A stretch of DNA of 20,756 nucleotides from SZUA-36 sp964650905 (GTDB lineage Bacteria > Pseudomonadota > Gammaproteobacteria > Xanthomonadales > SZUA-36). Positions 1 through 7,692 of the stretch are shown one piece after another. A program made the position numbers and the translations under genes. The stretch spans positions 1 through 20,756 of the forward strand of contig CAZYVH010000051.1 of NCBI GenBank assembly GCA_964650905.1, written 5' to 3'. How positions within the stretch are numbered: position 1 is the stretch's first letter; each line of letters opens with the position of its first letter. The notes beneath the pieces are model-generated. The model did not search any database. It had not been told where the DNA came from and saw only the letters and a list, made by a program, of their open reading frames with translations.

Positions 1-1161
1 ATGCATTTGAATCTGACCCCTAATTCTCGCCAGCGAAGCCTTGCCGGTGTCATCGCCGCCATGGCCGTGGTTAACCTGGTTTATGGCATTACATTTCCCC
101 TGCTGGCGCTGGTGCTGGACTCCCAGAACGTCAGTAAATCATTGATCGGCATAAGCACCATCGTGCAGGCTGGAGCAATACTGGCGATTGCACCGTTTGC
201 ACCCGGCCTGATGACACGTTTCGCACCGGCAAGGCTTATGCAGACCATGTCAGTAGCACTTGCCGTATTGTTTATCATTGCTGGTCTGTATCCGAATGTC
301 TGGTTCTGGTTTCCATTGCGATTCATTATTGGTGCAGCGACGGCACTTTTATGGATCGCCAGCGAAGCACTGATAAATGAACTTGCCGTGGAGCGGTGGC
401 GCGGGCGAATTATTGCCATATACATGGCAGTAGGGTCTGCCGGTTTCGCACTGGGGCCCTTGTTATTGATTATCACCGGGTCGCAAGGCATGACGCCGTT
501 TGCGACAACGAGTGCAATGATATTGCTGGCTGCTGTGCCATTGTTCTTCGTCACGCGTCACCGACTGGAATATTCGGATGGACGTAATCGAGGCGTTTGG
601 AAGGTATTCCTGCTCGCACCCGTGATCATGCTGGCCAATGTCGTTTATGCAGCGGGCGCCGAGTCTATGATCACGTTCTTTCCACTCTATGGCATGCACT
701 TTGGCTTAAGCAAAGAATTTACGCTTGGGCTCATGACCATCATGGGGGCCGGCGGCATGATCATGGCCCTGCCACTGGGTTGGGTAGCGGATCATGTGAA
801 CCGCATGGCTATGCTGGTGTTTACACTGTTATTTACGATGGTGTGTTTGCTGGCCATGCCACACGTCCTGGCGTTGCAGCACTGGTCGGTTTTTTTGTTT
901 GTCTTTGTCTTTGGGGGCGTCGAGGGAATGATCTATGCCCTGGGCGTTGTATTGATTGGTGAACGCTTCAAGGGTGAGCAACTGGCAGCAGCGACGACGG
1001 CTTTCTCGGCCTGCTGGGGTGCGGGCACCATGCTTGGCCCATTGCTGGTTGGTGTGGGTATGGACTGGTTTGGTAACGGATCATTGGTACTGATAATTTT
1101 TGCGATCTTTGCCGTTTACCTGCCACTGCCGCTAAGGGCATGGGCGCGTGCACAACAATAG
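1..1161 (+). CDS. MFS transporter (12-TM type)
   Basis: The 386-residue protein is dominated by hydrophobic helices with short charged loops, which is the size and pattern of a major facilitator superfamily carrier of the inner membrane. A charged cytoplasmic-loop segment near residue 130 (ERWRGRIIAIYMAVGSAGFALGP) resembles the MFS helix 4-5 region with its G-rich 'GxxxGP' turn. A second half repeats the pattern (LPLGWVADHVNR near residue 257, then an E-R-F-K-G loop and a GTMLGPLL turn near residue 342). The substrate cannot be read from the sequence. Neighbours suggest export or uptake of an amine or metabolite, but the assembly gap that follows weakens any operon argument. The window starts on the ATG, so an upstream start or promoter cannot be excluded. 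Confidence 0.85.
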   Translation: MHLNLTPNSRQRSLAGVIAAMAVVNLVYGITFPLLALVLDSQNVSKSLIGISTIVQAGAILAIAPFAPGLMTRFAPARLMQTMSVALAVLFIIAGLYPNVWFWFPLRFIIGAATALLWIASEALINELAVERWRGRIIAIYMAVGSAGFALGPLLLIITGSQGMTPFATTSAMILLAAVPLFFVTRHRLEYSDGRNRGVWKVFLLAPVIMLANVVYAAGAESMITFFPLYGMHFGLSKEFTLGLMTIMGAGGMIMALPLGWVADHVNRMAMLVFTLLFTMVCLLAMPHVLALQHWSVFLFVFVFGGVEGMIYALGVVLIGERFKGEQLAAATTAFSACWGAGTMLGPLLVGVGMDWFGNGSLVLIIFAIFAVYLPLPLRAWARAQQ

Positions 1162-1177
1162 AATGGGGTCAGATTCA
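1162..1177. repeat. Edge of a probable dispersed repeat at the scaffold gap
   Basis: The sequence AATGGGGTCAGATTCA runs straight into the run of N. From memory, 'GGGGTCAGA'-type sequences are common dispersed repeats in gammaproteobacterial genomes, often near REP-associated or Y1-type transposases. A repeat would explain why assembly stopped here. On the far side, 1286-1300 contains a related GACCCC core in opposite orientation. This is an inference from a short string. Confidence 0.35.
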
Positions 1178-1277
1178 NNNNNNNNNNNNNNNNNNNNNNN
1201 NNNNNNNNNNNNNNNNNNNNNNNNNNNNNNNNNNNNNNNNNNNNNNNNNNNNNNNNNNNNNNNNNNNNNNNNNNNNN
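1178..1277. other. Assembly gap (100 N)
   Basis: Exactly 100 undetermined bases, the conventional placeholder for a scaffold gap of unknown length. The distance and possible genes between the MFS gene and the methyltransferase gene are therefore unknown. Any ORF reading through the N run is artificial. Confidence 0.98.
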
Positions 1278-1281
1278 CTGC

Positions 1282-2184
1282 TCATTCGACCCCGGTTCTG
1301 ACAGACCTGCGCCGCCGCCGGCCACGGCCATTGTCCGCGACTGGTTTACGGTAGTTGGTTATCCAGCTCATGCATTGCGGATCATGGTTCATGATCACAT
1401 CCGCCCCACGCACGGCCTGCATCAAGGGTGTAAGCAACGGATTGGTAATGGCCGAGTTCAGGCCGGCGCCGATGGCCATGCTGATGAAGGCCGAGTTGAG
1501 CCCCTGCCGGTTGGGCAGACCAAAGCTGACATTGGACGCTCCACAGGTGGTGTTTACCTTGAGTTCTGTCACCAGGCGGTGAATCAAGCTGAGTGCCTGC
1601 ACCCCCGCGTCCGCCATCGCGCCGACCGGCATCACCAGAGGGTCGACCACCACGTCACAGGTAGGAATCCCGTAATCAGCGGCTCGCCTGACAATTTTTT
1701 TGGCCACTTCGAAACGCACGTCGATATCCGTCGAAATACCGCTGTCATCGTTGCAGATGGCAACCACCGCGGCGCCATGTTTTTTAACCAACGGCAAAAC
1801 ACGCTCAAGACGTGCTTCCTCACCGGTCACTGAATTAAGCAGAGCCTTACCCTGGTAAGCTGCAAGACCCGCTTCCAGGGCTTCAATAACAGAGGAATCG
1901 ATCGACAGGGGTACGTCGGTGACAGATTGCACCAGACGGATGGCGCGGGCCAACAGTGCCGGTTCGTCCGCCATAGGTACACCTGCGTTGATGTCCAGCA
2001 TATGTGCACCTGCGGCGACCTGGGCAATGGCATCGGCCTCCACGCGGCTGAAATCATCCGCCTTCATCTCTTCTGCCAACAACTTGCGGCCGGTGGGGTT
2101 GATGCGTTCCCCTATGATGGTAAAAGGCTGTTCATGGCCGATCACGACTTCTTTACTTGCAGAGCTGATGATGGTATCGGTCAT
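1282..2184 (-). CDS. Methyltetrahydrofolate:corrinoid methyltransferase-like protein (pterin-binding domain)
   Basis: The 300-residue protein matches the pterin-binding (dihydropteroate synthase-like) TIM barrel used by MtgA- and AcsE-type enzymes, which move methyl groups between a corrinoid protein and tetrahydrofolate in the cytoplasm. Visible hallmarks are the N-terminal IIGERINPTGRK segment, the MLDINAGVP strand near residue 63, PLSIDSS near residue 96, LLNSVTGE near residue 115, and the TTCGASNVSFGLPNR segment near residue 217. Start: an AGGTGA ribosome-binding site lies 8 bases before the ATG. It follows the DUF1638 gene by 31 bp, probably as one operon. The last residues (RRRRRS-VRTGVE) run into the repeat-like sequence beside the gap, so the natural 3' end may be altered. 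The partner methyltransferase and corrinoid protein are not in the window and could lie in the gap. Confidence 0.83.
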   Translation of the reverse strand: MTDTIISSASKEVVIGHEQPFTIIGERINPTGRKLLAEEMKADDFSRVEADAIAQVAAGAHMLDINAGVPMADEPALLARAIRLVQSVTDVPLSIDSSVIEALEAGLAAYQGKALLNSVTGEEARLERVLPLVKKHGAAVVAICNDDSGISTDIDVRFEVAKKIVRRAADYGIPTCDVVVDPLVMPVGAMADAGVQALSLIHRLVTELKVNTTCGASNVSFGLPNRQGLNSAFISMAIGAGLNSAITNPLLTPLMQAVRGADVIMNHDPQCMSWITNYRKPVADNGRGRRRRRSVRTGVE

Positions 2185-2215
2185 AGCAAAATCACCTGTA
2201 AATGTTGATTATCGT

Positions 2216-2812
2216 TCATTGCTTTAACGCTGGCTCCAGAACGAGGGATAGGGGAGTGTCACCAAAGTAAAAGTATTCGTAGGCCAAGCCAAGGTAATCC
2301 GCGTAATCCTGCGCCCTTAATTGCAATTCCTTGGTTTCGGTCTGCGCCAGGTAAACAAGCCGTTGGTAATTGTTGAAATAAATGCTTTTCAATTGCGGTA
2401 AGCGGTCCATCCCCAAACCCCTGATCACCAGGCGTTCGAAATGCCGCACCAGAAAATCGGTCAGGTAAAAACTGCCTGGTTCTGCCTCCGCAATGGACCT
2501 GAACTGATGACTACCGCTGAAAAATTCGTAACAGTGGGCCCCGTCAATACGCTCGATCCCGTATTCATCCAGCATCCGGTCTAGTGCTCCACCCGTACCA
2601 CAGTCGGCATACGCTACAAATGTTTTTCTGAATTGACAGGACTGTGACTCGATCTTGGCCCTGACCGCAGCCGGGATTCGTTCCGGTTGGTTATGCAACT
2701 GGGGCGGCAGACACTGAAAAACAATGTGATCCCACCGATTCAGCGTCTTGATGCGAACCAGTTCGCGGGCAATTGCGCCACAGGCAATCACGAGAATTTT
2801 AGCCTGCATCAT
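2216..2812 (-). CDS. DUF1638 family protein
   Basis: The 198-residue protein fits the DUF1638 family, whose members sit beside corrinoid-dependent methyltransferase genes in methanogens, clostridia and many aerobic proteobacteria. The N terminus is a beta-alpha unit with a conserved-looking cysteine (ILVIACGAIARELVRI). A second glycine-rich Cys motif (ADCGTGGALD) lies near residue 70. No signal peptide or membrane helix is visible, so it is cytoplasmic. The biochemical function is not established; a role in corrinoid or methyl-group handling is inferred from gene neighbourhood only. Two adjacent Met codons (2812 and 2809) could start it, and the upstream ribosome-binding site is weak. It lies 31 bp upstream of the methyltransferase gene on the same strand. 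Confidence 0.75.
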   Translation of the reverse strand: MMQAKILVIACGAIARELVRIKTLNRWDHIVFQCLPPQLHNQPERIPAAVRAKIESQSCQFRKTFVAYADCGTGGALDRMLDEYGIERIDGAHCYEFFSGSHQFRSIAEAEPGSFYLTDFLVRHFERLVIRGLGMDRLPQLKSIYFNNYQRLVYLAQTETKELQLRAQDYADYLGLAYEYFYFGDTPLSLVLEPALKQ

Positions 2813-2828
2813 GCACTACCAGGTGGAC

Positions 2829-3005
2829 TCAGGAGGCTACCGTAATCTGCTGTTTGACGGCTTCCAGGGTCGTGACCTCGTCCATCAGGCCGTCATAGGT
2901 GTCGGTTATCAACTTGCGTTCCTCATCATGTTCGTATTGCTGTTCACCGATTTTATGTGCACCATCATCATTGGGCAAGCTTACAGATACCGTCTCTATT
3001 ATCAA
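2829..3005 (-). CDS. Possible small acidic protein, 58 aa
   Basis: An open frame of 58 codons precedes the DUF1638 gene by 16 bases on the same strand. It reads from a TTG at 3005 (an in-frame stop lies just upstream; the only in-frame ATG is internal, near 2884) to a TGA at 2829. The inferred peptide is hydrophilic and helix-prone, with an acidic middle (EQQYEHDEERKLITDTYDG) and a C-terminal LMDEVTTLEAVKQQITVAS. That composition looks more like coding sequence than the hydrophobic plus-strand frame across the same bases. No family is recognised and there is no good ribosome-binding site. It could be a genuine small operon member, the remnant tail of a larger gene, or chance. Confidence 0.35.
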   Translation of the reverse strand: MIIETVSVSLPNDDGAHKIGEQQYEHDEERKLITDTYDGLMDEVTTLEAVKQQITVAS

Positions 3006-3068
3006 TGATGACAGGTGCTATGCTTATCCCGCATAGTGCACCAGATGGGCTTGGAATTACACACGCAG

Positions 3069-4475
3069 ATGTCGCAGCGAAGCAAATATCATCATCAAAA
3101 ACTCAGTTTCTGGCATGACAGCCTGCCCGGCTCGCTGTCACCTCGCCCGGGGCTTGAAAATGACATCGAGGTGGATATCGCCATCGTGGGCGGCGGTTAT
3201 ACCGGGCTGTGGACCGCCTATTACCTACAGAAACTCAAGCCAACCTTGTCGATCGCCATCATTGAATCTGAAATCGCAGGTTTTGGGGCATCGGGACGCA
3301 ATGGGGGTTGGTGTGCTTCTTACATGACTGGTATTGAAAAGGCACTGGCCCAGCCTGGCCCGGTTGATGCAACGATACGCTGGCAAAAACTGATGTTTGA
3401 TACTGTCAGGGAGGTGGGTCACGTCGCAGCACTGGAATCCATAGACTGCCACTTTGATCAATCAGGTCATATTGAAGCCGCTACACTGCCCGCTCATCTC
3501 AAGAGAATTAGCGAGCACGTGAATTTCATGCACGGCCTTGGTTTCGGCGAAGACGACTACCGCTGGCTCACGGCACAACAGCTGCGTGAACGCATCAATA
3601 TTGACGGTGCCCTCGGTGGTATGTACATGAGTCATTGTGCGGCCATACACCCTGCCCGCCTGGTACGCGGTCTGGCCGATGTGCTCGAAGGCAAGGGTGT
3701 GAAAATATTCGAACAAACACCGGTTATTAAACTGGACCGACAGGGCTTAACGACCACGGGATGTCGTGTCAGGGCCGGCACCACCGTGCTGGCCACCGAG
3801 GGCTACACAGGATCCATAAAAGGTCTTGGACGCAAATTGATACCGATCCACTCACTGATGATTGCCACCGAGCCCCTGAGCGATACACAACTCGAACAAA
3901 CCGGTCTGAGGCGGCGCTACACTTTCAACAACTCGGACCACATTACCACTTACGGCCAGCTCACCGCCGACCACCGCATCGCATTTGGCTGTCGCGGTTC
4001 CTATCTTTATGGTGCGCAGCTCAGGTCTCATTTTGACCCATCCGACCTTGAATTTGACCATGTATGGAGAACCTTGCTCAGGTTTTTCCCCACACTCAGC
4101 AGCAGCCGTTATACACACGCGTGGGGCGGCGCGATGGGTGTTTCGCGCACATTGCGTCCGGCCGTGTGTTTCAACAGGGAAAAACGTCTCGCCTGGGCGG
4201 GTGGGTACTTCGGTAATGGCGTTGGAGCATGCCATCTTGCCGGTCGAACCCTGGCAGACCTGATCCTTGAACGCGATACGGATCGGGTACACACACCCTG
4301 GGTCAATCCGGTCAATGAACGGGAACTGGATAAAAGACTCTGGGAAATTGAACCGGTCCGCTGGCTTGGTATCAACGCCCGTGCGCGTCTGATGCAGTGG
4401 GCGGATCGTGCCGAACGCAAAAACAGCACCGCGGCACCGCTGATCAATAAAACGCTGGACACCCTGTTCCCATAA
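3069..4475 (+). CDS. FAD-dependent amine oxidoreductase (DAO family, PuuB-like)
   Basis: The protein has an N-terminal Rossmann FAD motif (VDIAIVGGGYTGLWTAYYL, GGGYTG at residues 41-46 from the start used here), then GASGRNGG near residue 67, typical of D-amino-acid-oxidase-family flavoproteins such as gamma-glutamylputrescine oxidase. A C-terminal AWAGGYFGNGVGACHLAGR segment closes the FAD site. Members oxidise an amine to an aldehyde with release of ammonia and hydrogen peroxide. The frame is open from a GTG at 3015, with possible ATG starts at 3045 and 3069. I chose 3069, which gives 468 residues, close to family length, but no strong ribosome-binding site supports any of the three. A PuuA-like synthetase gene follows 45 bp downstream, which argues for a gamma-glutamylated polyamine as substrate. 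Confidence 0.78.
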   Translation: MSQRSKYHHQKLSFWHDSLPGSLSPRPGLENDIEVDIAIVGGGYTGLWTAYYLQKLKPTLSIAIIESEIAGFGASGRNGGWCASYMTGIEKALAQPGPVDATIRWQKLMFDTVREVGHVAALESIDCHFDQSGHIEAATLPAHLKRISEHVNFMHGLGFGEDDYRWLTAQQLRERINIDGALGGMYMSHCAAIHPARLVRGLADVLEGKGVKIFEQTPVIKLDRQGLTTTGCRVRAGTTVLATEGYTGSIKGLGRKLIPIHSLMIATEPLSDTQLEQTGLRRRYTFNNSDHITTYGQLTADHRIAFGCRGSYLYGAQLRSHFDPSDLEFDHVWRTLLRFFPTLSSSRYTHAWGGAMGVSRTLRPAVCFNREKRLAWAGGYFGNGVGACHLAGRTLADLILERDTDRVHTPWVNPVNERELDKRLWEIEPVRWLGINARARLMQWADRAERKNSTAAPLINKTLDTLFP

Positions 4476-4520
4476 ATCCCGTCAGCAAAGCCAATGATGA
4501 GCAAGACCAAAGGAAGAATA

Positions 4521-5894
4521 ATGAAAGGCAATACAAACTCAAGCGAATTGGATGATTTCCTGCGAAAGTTCCCTGAGACACGTTTTATGGATGTGTTTGT
4601 ACCGGATTTGAATGGCATTTTGCGTGGTAAACGTATTCAGGCTAAAGAGTTTTCAAAGGTTTTCGGCTCGGGCTCCAACTATGTTGCATCCACACCGCTG
4701 ATGAATGTACTGGGTGATGTTTCTGAAAACATCAGCCTTGGTAACGACGACGGTGATCCGGACTTAAAAAGCATGGCAGTTGAAGGTTCCCTGGCGCCCG
4801 TCCCCTGGGCCAGGCTGCCAACAGCTCAGTGCCTGTTGGAATTGTTCGAACTGGATGGTACCCCGTTTTTCCTGGACCCGCGCAATGTTCTGCGCAAAGC
4901 CCTGCAACCACTGTCAGATATGGGTCTCAACCCCATCATGGCGACCGAGCTTGAGTTTTACCTGATTGAACACGACGGTGACAGCTTCAAGCCACGTCTG
5001 CCGAACATCCCCGGCTCTTCGCTGCCGCAAGGCGGCCACCAGTACGCCAGCTTTGATGATCTTGAGAGTGTGGGCGACTTCCTGACAGATCTGGATAGTT
5101 TCTGTAACGCACAGAACATTCCTGCCGGAACAGCGCTGTCTGAATATTCACCGGGGCAATTTGAGATCAATCTGAATCACATCGATGATCCGATACTGGC
5201 GTGCGATCACGCATTATTGCTCAAGCGTGCCGTCAAGGCCGCCGCGCGCAAAAACGGCCTGGCGGCAACATTTATGGCAAAACCGTTCCAGGAGCACGCC
5301 GGTAATGGCTTGCATATACATACGAGTTTGCTGGACGCTGATGGCCGGAATGTGTTTGCCGGTACGAGCAAAGACGGAGAGTTTTCCGATACGCTGCGGC
5401 ACGCCATCGGTGGACTGGCTGCGATCATGGCGGAGTCGATGGCCGTATTCGCACCCAATGCCAATTCCTATCGGCGCTATGCCCCCGGGTTTTATGTACC
5501 GGCAACACCCAACTGGGGACCCAATCACCGTGATCTGGCAATGCGTATCCCCGTGTCATCGAAGAAAAACAGACGCGTGGAGCACCGTGTCGCAGGGGCG
5601 GATGCCAACCCATACCTGGTGGTGGCTGCCGTTATGGCCGGGATTCATCACGGCATTGCAAACCGGCTTGAACCCGGCCCCATGGTGGCCGAAAAACAGA
5701 AAATTGATTATGAGGTTACCCTGCCGGTGCGCTGGTCGAAGTCACTGGATGCTTTTAGGACTGGTCAGATTTTGCCGCAGTACCTTGGCCAAGAATATCA
5801 CCGCTTGTTCGAAGTGTGCAGGAGAGAGGAATCCGATCTCTTCCATGCCCAGGTCAGCAACCGGGACTACGAGTGGTATTTGCGTGCGGTGTGA
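4521..5894 (+). CDS. Glutamine synthetase family protein (gamma-glutamylpolyamine synthetase, PuuA-like)
   Basis: The 457-residue protein has the two-part glutamine synthetase fold. A beta-grasp N-terminal part contains DVFVPDLNGILRGKRI. The catalytic part carries metal and ATP motifs: ATELEFYLIE near residue 140, GQFEINLNH near 213, GNGLHIHTSL near 258, and RRVEHRVAGADANPYLVVAAVMAG near 352. Members outside true GlnA ligate glutamate to amines such as putrescine, spermidine, ethanolamine or isopropylamine using ATP. The ATG at 4521 is preceded by a good AAAGGAAG ribosome-binding site, so it is preferred to the upstream ATGs at 4494 and 4497. It pairs with the upstream flavin oxidase, the PuuA-PuuB arrangement of glutamylated putrescine breakdown. 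PuuC- and PuuD-type enzymes are not in the window. The exact amine substrate is uncertain. Confidence 0.82.
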   Translation: MKGNTNSSELDDFLRKFPETRFMDVFVPDLNGILRGKRIQAKEFSKVFGSGSNYVASTPLMNVLGDVSENISLGNDDGDPDLKSMAVEGSLAPVPWARLPTAQCLLELFELDGTPFFLDPRNVLRKALQPLSDMGLNPIMATELEFYLIEHDGDSFKPRLPNIPGSSLPQGGHQYASFDDLESVGDFLTDLDSFCNAQNIPAGTALSEYSPGQFEINLNHIDDPILACDHALLLKRAVKAAARKNGLAATFMAKPFQEHAGNGLHIHTSLLDADGRNVFAGTSKDGEFSDTLRHAIGGLAAIMAESMAVFAPNANSYRRYAPGFYVPATPNWGPNHRDLAMRIPVSSKKNRRVEHRVAGADANPYLVVAAVMAGIHHGIANRLEPGPMVAEKQKIDYEVTLPVRWSKSLDAFRTGQILPQYLGQEYHRLFEVCRREESDLFHAQVSNRDYEWYLRAV

Positions 5895-5920
5895 ATCTCT
5901 TACGATCGGCAATAAATAAT

Positions 5921-5960
5921 ATTGTTTGACGTCCAACAAAATGTTGTGTACATTGTTTGA
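5921..5960. promoter_or_regulatory. Candidate operator/promoter of the dehalogenase-marR-spdH operon
   Basis: The 104-bp AT-rich spacer before the dehalogenase homologue contains a direct repeat ATTGTTTGA at 5921-5929 and 5952-5960. The copies are 31 bp apart, about three helical turns. Between them lies a perfect inverted repeat CAACA-AAA-TGTTG at 5934-5946. A weak sigma70-type promoter (TTGTGT at 5944, CATTAT at 5968, 18-bp spacer) overlaps this block. A MarR dimer encoded in the same operon is the natural candidate to bind here. This is inference from sequence symmetry only. Confidence 0.4.
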
Positions 5961-5998
5961 AGTAAAACATTATTCAATACAAAAAAGGCACCGAACCC

Positions 5999-7252
5999 AT
6001 GACCGCCAGTTGTCCGACCCCCTGTGGGTCCTGTTCCAGTCATTCGAAACCGATTGATGAACTGACCGGTATCGAAGTGCACGCTGATTTTGAGCGCTTT
6101 GAACAGAAATTCGATATCTATTGCCGCTCCCTGTGGGATCCAAAGATTCAGAGTAAAAAAGCGGCAAAATTTTTTGAAGGCTACTACATGCCGCATGCAC
6201 GGGTCCGCAAGGCAGACGGCTTCAGACTAAAAGATTATGCATTTCGCAACGCCGCCTGGCATGTCAATAACGTCATTCGGGATATCGAGAAATCCGGTGA
6301 ATTTCGCAAGGAAAAGCCCGATGAAATACGCAAGGAAGGCTTCTGGGACCATTACACTTCGCATGATGAAGGCTGGCCGGAGCCTTACCCGTATGAATCC
6401 GCATCTGAGGCGACACGCGATGTGCAAAAGGTGGCCAAATTCTGTGGCATCGGGGAGCTTGGGGTCTGCAGCTATGACGAGCGCTGGATGTACAGTTCTT
6501 TATACAGCAAGGATGGTGATGGCTCTAAGCCCAATGAAATACCCGACGATTTACCCAATGTTATCGTCACCCTGGAGCCGATGGACATGGAACTCGTCAA
6601 AACGGTACCCTCGTCCCTGTCTGGTGCCGCCACGGGTCTTGGCTATACCTTTGATGGTGTCGCCATTATTACACTGGCCCAATATATTCGGAATATGGGG
6701 TATCGGGCCTATGCCTCGCTCAATGACTCCGCACTTTGTATTCCACTCGCCGTGCAGGCGGGATTGGGTGAGGTGGGCCGCAATGGTTTGTTGATCAGCG
6801 AGAAATACGGCCCGCGTTTTCGTATTGGGAAAATTTTCACCGACATGCCGCTGGAAATCAACAAACCCAAATCCTTTGGGGTGCAGAAATTCTGTCAACA
6901 ATGTGATCGTTGCGCCAAAGCCTGCCCGCCCGGAGCCCTTCCGTTCGACGCTCCTTCCACGCATGTTCACAGCGAGTCAAACATCAAAGGAGTGGTTAAA
7001 TGGACACCGTCTGCCGAAAAATGCTTTAACTTCTGGGCCAACCTGAATACAGATTGTATTATTTGCGTGCGCAGTTGCCCGTACAACCGGAACTATTCCA
7101 GGCGGGTCAACAGATTGTGGTTAAGGTTGTCAAAGACTTCGCTGCGTAAATTGGCCCTGAAACTGGATGACTGGCTGGTAGAGCGGGGACGACTAAAGTC
7201 AAGCTGCTGGTGGCGACCGGAACTCGCGAAGACAGAAGCCCAAAAAAAATGA
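5999..7252 (+). CDS. Cytosolic reductive dehalogenase homologue (corrinoid/4Fe-4S protein)
   Basis: The 417-residue protein resembles the catalytic region of reductive dehalogenases, which use a corrinoid cofactor and two 4Fe-4S clusters to remove halogen. The corrinoid-binding core shows GAATGLGYTFDG near residue 209 and PLAVQAGLGEVGRNGLLIS near 249, then GKIFTDMPLE near 277. Two ferredoxin-like cluster motifs follow: C299-x2-C302-x2-C305-x3-C309-P and C342-x10-C353-x2-C356-x3-C360-P. No Tat signal is present, so unlike respiratory enzymes it should be cytosolic, and it lacks the fused flavin/ferredoxin reductase domain of some aerobic NAD(P)H-dependent forms. An unusual C5-x3-C9-x2-C12 motif sits at the very N terminus. 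Its stop overlaps the marR start. Whether it dehalogenates or performs another B12 redox step, such as a queuosine-like reduction, cannot be told. Confidence 0.8.
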   Translation: MTASCPTPCGSCSSHSKPIDELTGIEVHADFERFEQKFDIYCRSLWDPKIQSKKAAKFFEGYYMPHARVRKADGFRLKDYAFRNAAWHVNNVIRDIEKSGEFRKEKPDEIRKEGFWDHYTSHDEGWPEPYPYESASEATRDVQKVAKFCGIGELGVCSYDERWMYSSLYSKDGDGSKPNEIPDDLPNVIVTLEPMDMELVKTVPSSLSGAATGLGYTFDGVAIITLAQYIRNMGYRAYASLNDSALCIPLAVQAGLGEVGRNGLLISEKYGPRFRIGKIFTDMPLEINKPKSFGVQKFCQQCDRCAKACPPGALPFDAPSTHVHSESNIKGVVKWTPSAEKCFNFWANLNTDCIICVRSCPYNRNYSRRVNRLWLRLSKTSLRKLALKLDDWLVERGRLKSSCWWRPELAKTEAQKK

Positions 7253-7692
7253 CACAAAAAATGACAAAAATAAATTACGGCTTTCTTAGTGATATGGTTG
7301 GACTGGAGCTCCGTAAAGCCCAGATTAAGGCAGAAAGAAAATTTGAGGAGGTGTTTGGCGGGGAATTACTCCCGGGCCATTACACGGTGCTGGTTCTGAT
7401 CAAAAACAACCCCGGGTCAACCCAGTCAGCGATTGCCCAGTCCGCCGGTCTTGATCGTTCCAGTCTTGTGCCTTTGTTAAAACAATTTGAAAAAAGAGGC
7501 TTCATCACCCGCAAAAAAGCTACCGGGGATGCCCGCTCAAACATCATGGAAATCACGCCCGGTGGAGAAGCATTCATCCGGCAAAAACGTGAAAAAATCC
7601 AGGGGCTGGAGCAAATGATCATGAATGAATTCGGCGTGACGCATTACAAACAATTGGTTAACTATTTACAAAAATTGCAGGTTCTTCTTTGA
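7249..7692 (+). CDS. MarR family transcriptional regulator
   Basis: The 147-residue protein has the MarR layout: an N-terminal dimerisation helix region, then a winged helix with STQSAIAQSAGLDRSSLVPLLKQFEKRGFITR as the DNA-reading part (residues about 63-94) and KKATGDARSNIMEITPGGEAF as the wing. It then ends in a C-terminal dimer helix. The ATG at 7249 overlaps the TGA of the dehalogenase gene (ATGA), so translational coupling is likely. A second ATG at 7261 is an alternative. Its own stop overlaps the spdH start (TGATG). MarR proteins usually repress their own operon and release DNA on binding a small ligand, here plausibly a polyamine, aldehyde or aromatic compound. The likely target is the repeat block at 5921-5960. 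Confidence 0.88.
   Translation: MTQKMTKINYGFLSDMVGLELRKAQIKAERKFEEVFGGELLPGHYTVLVLIKNNPGSTQSAIAQSAGLDRSSLVPLLKQFEKRGFITRKKATGDARSNIMEITPGGEAFIRQKREKIQGLEQMIMNEFGVTHYKQLVNYLQKLQVLL

Noticed and set aside
1116..1354. Open frames reading through the run of N
   Set aside because: The 100 N bases are a placeholder and cannot encode sequence; these frames are artefacts.
2748..3008. An 86-codon hydrophobic plus-strand frame that looked like a small membrane protein
   Set aside because: It overlaps the DUF1638 start on the opposite strand and has no ribosome-binding site; the minus-strand 58-codon frame across much of the same bases has a more coding-like composition.
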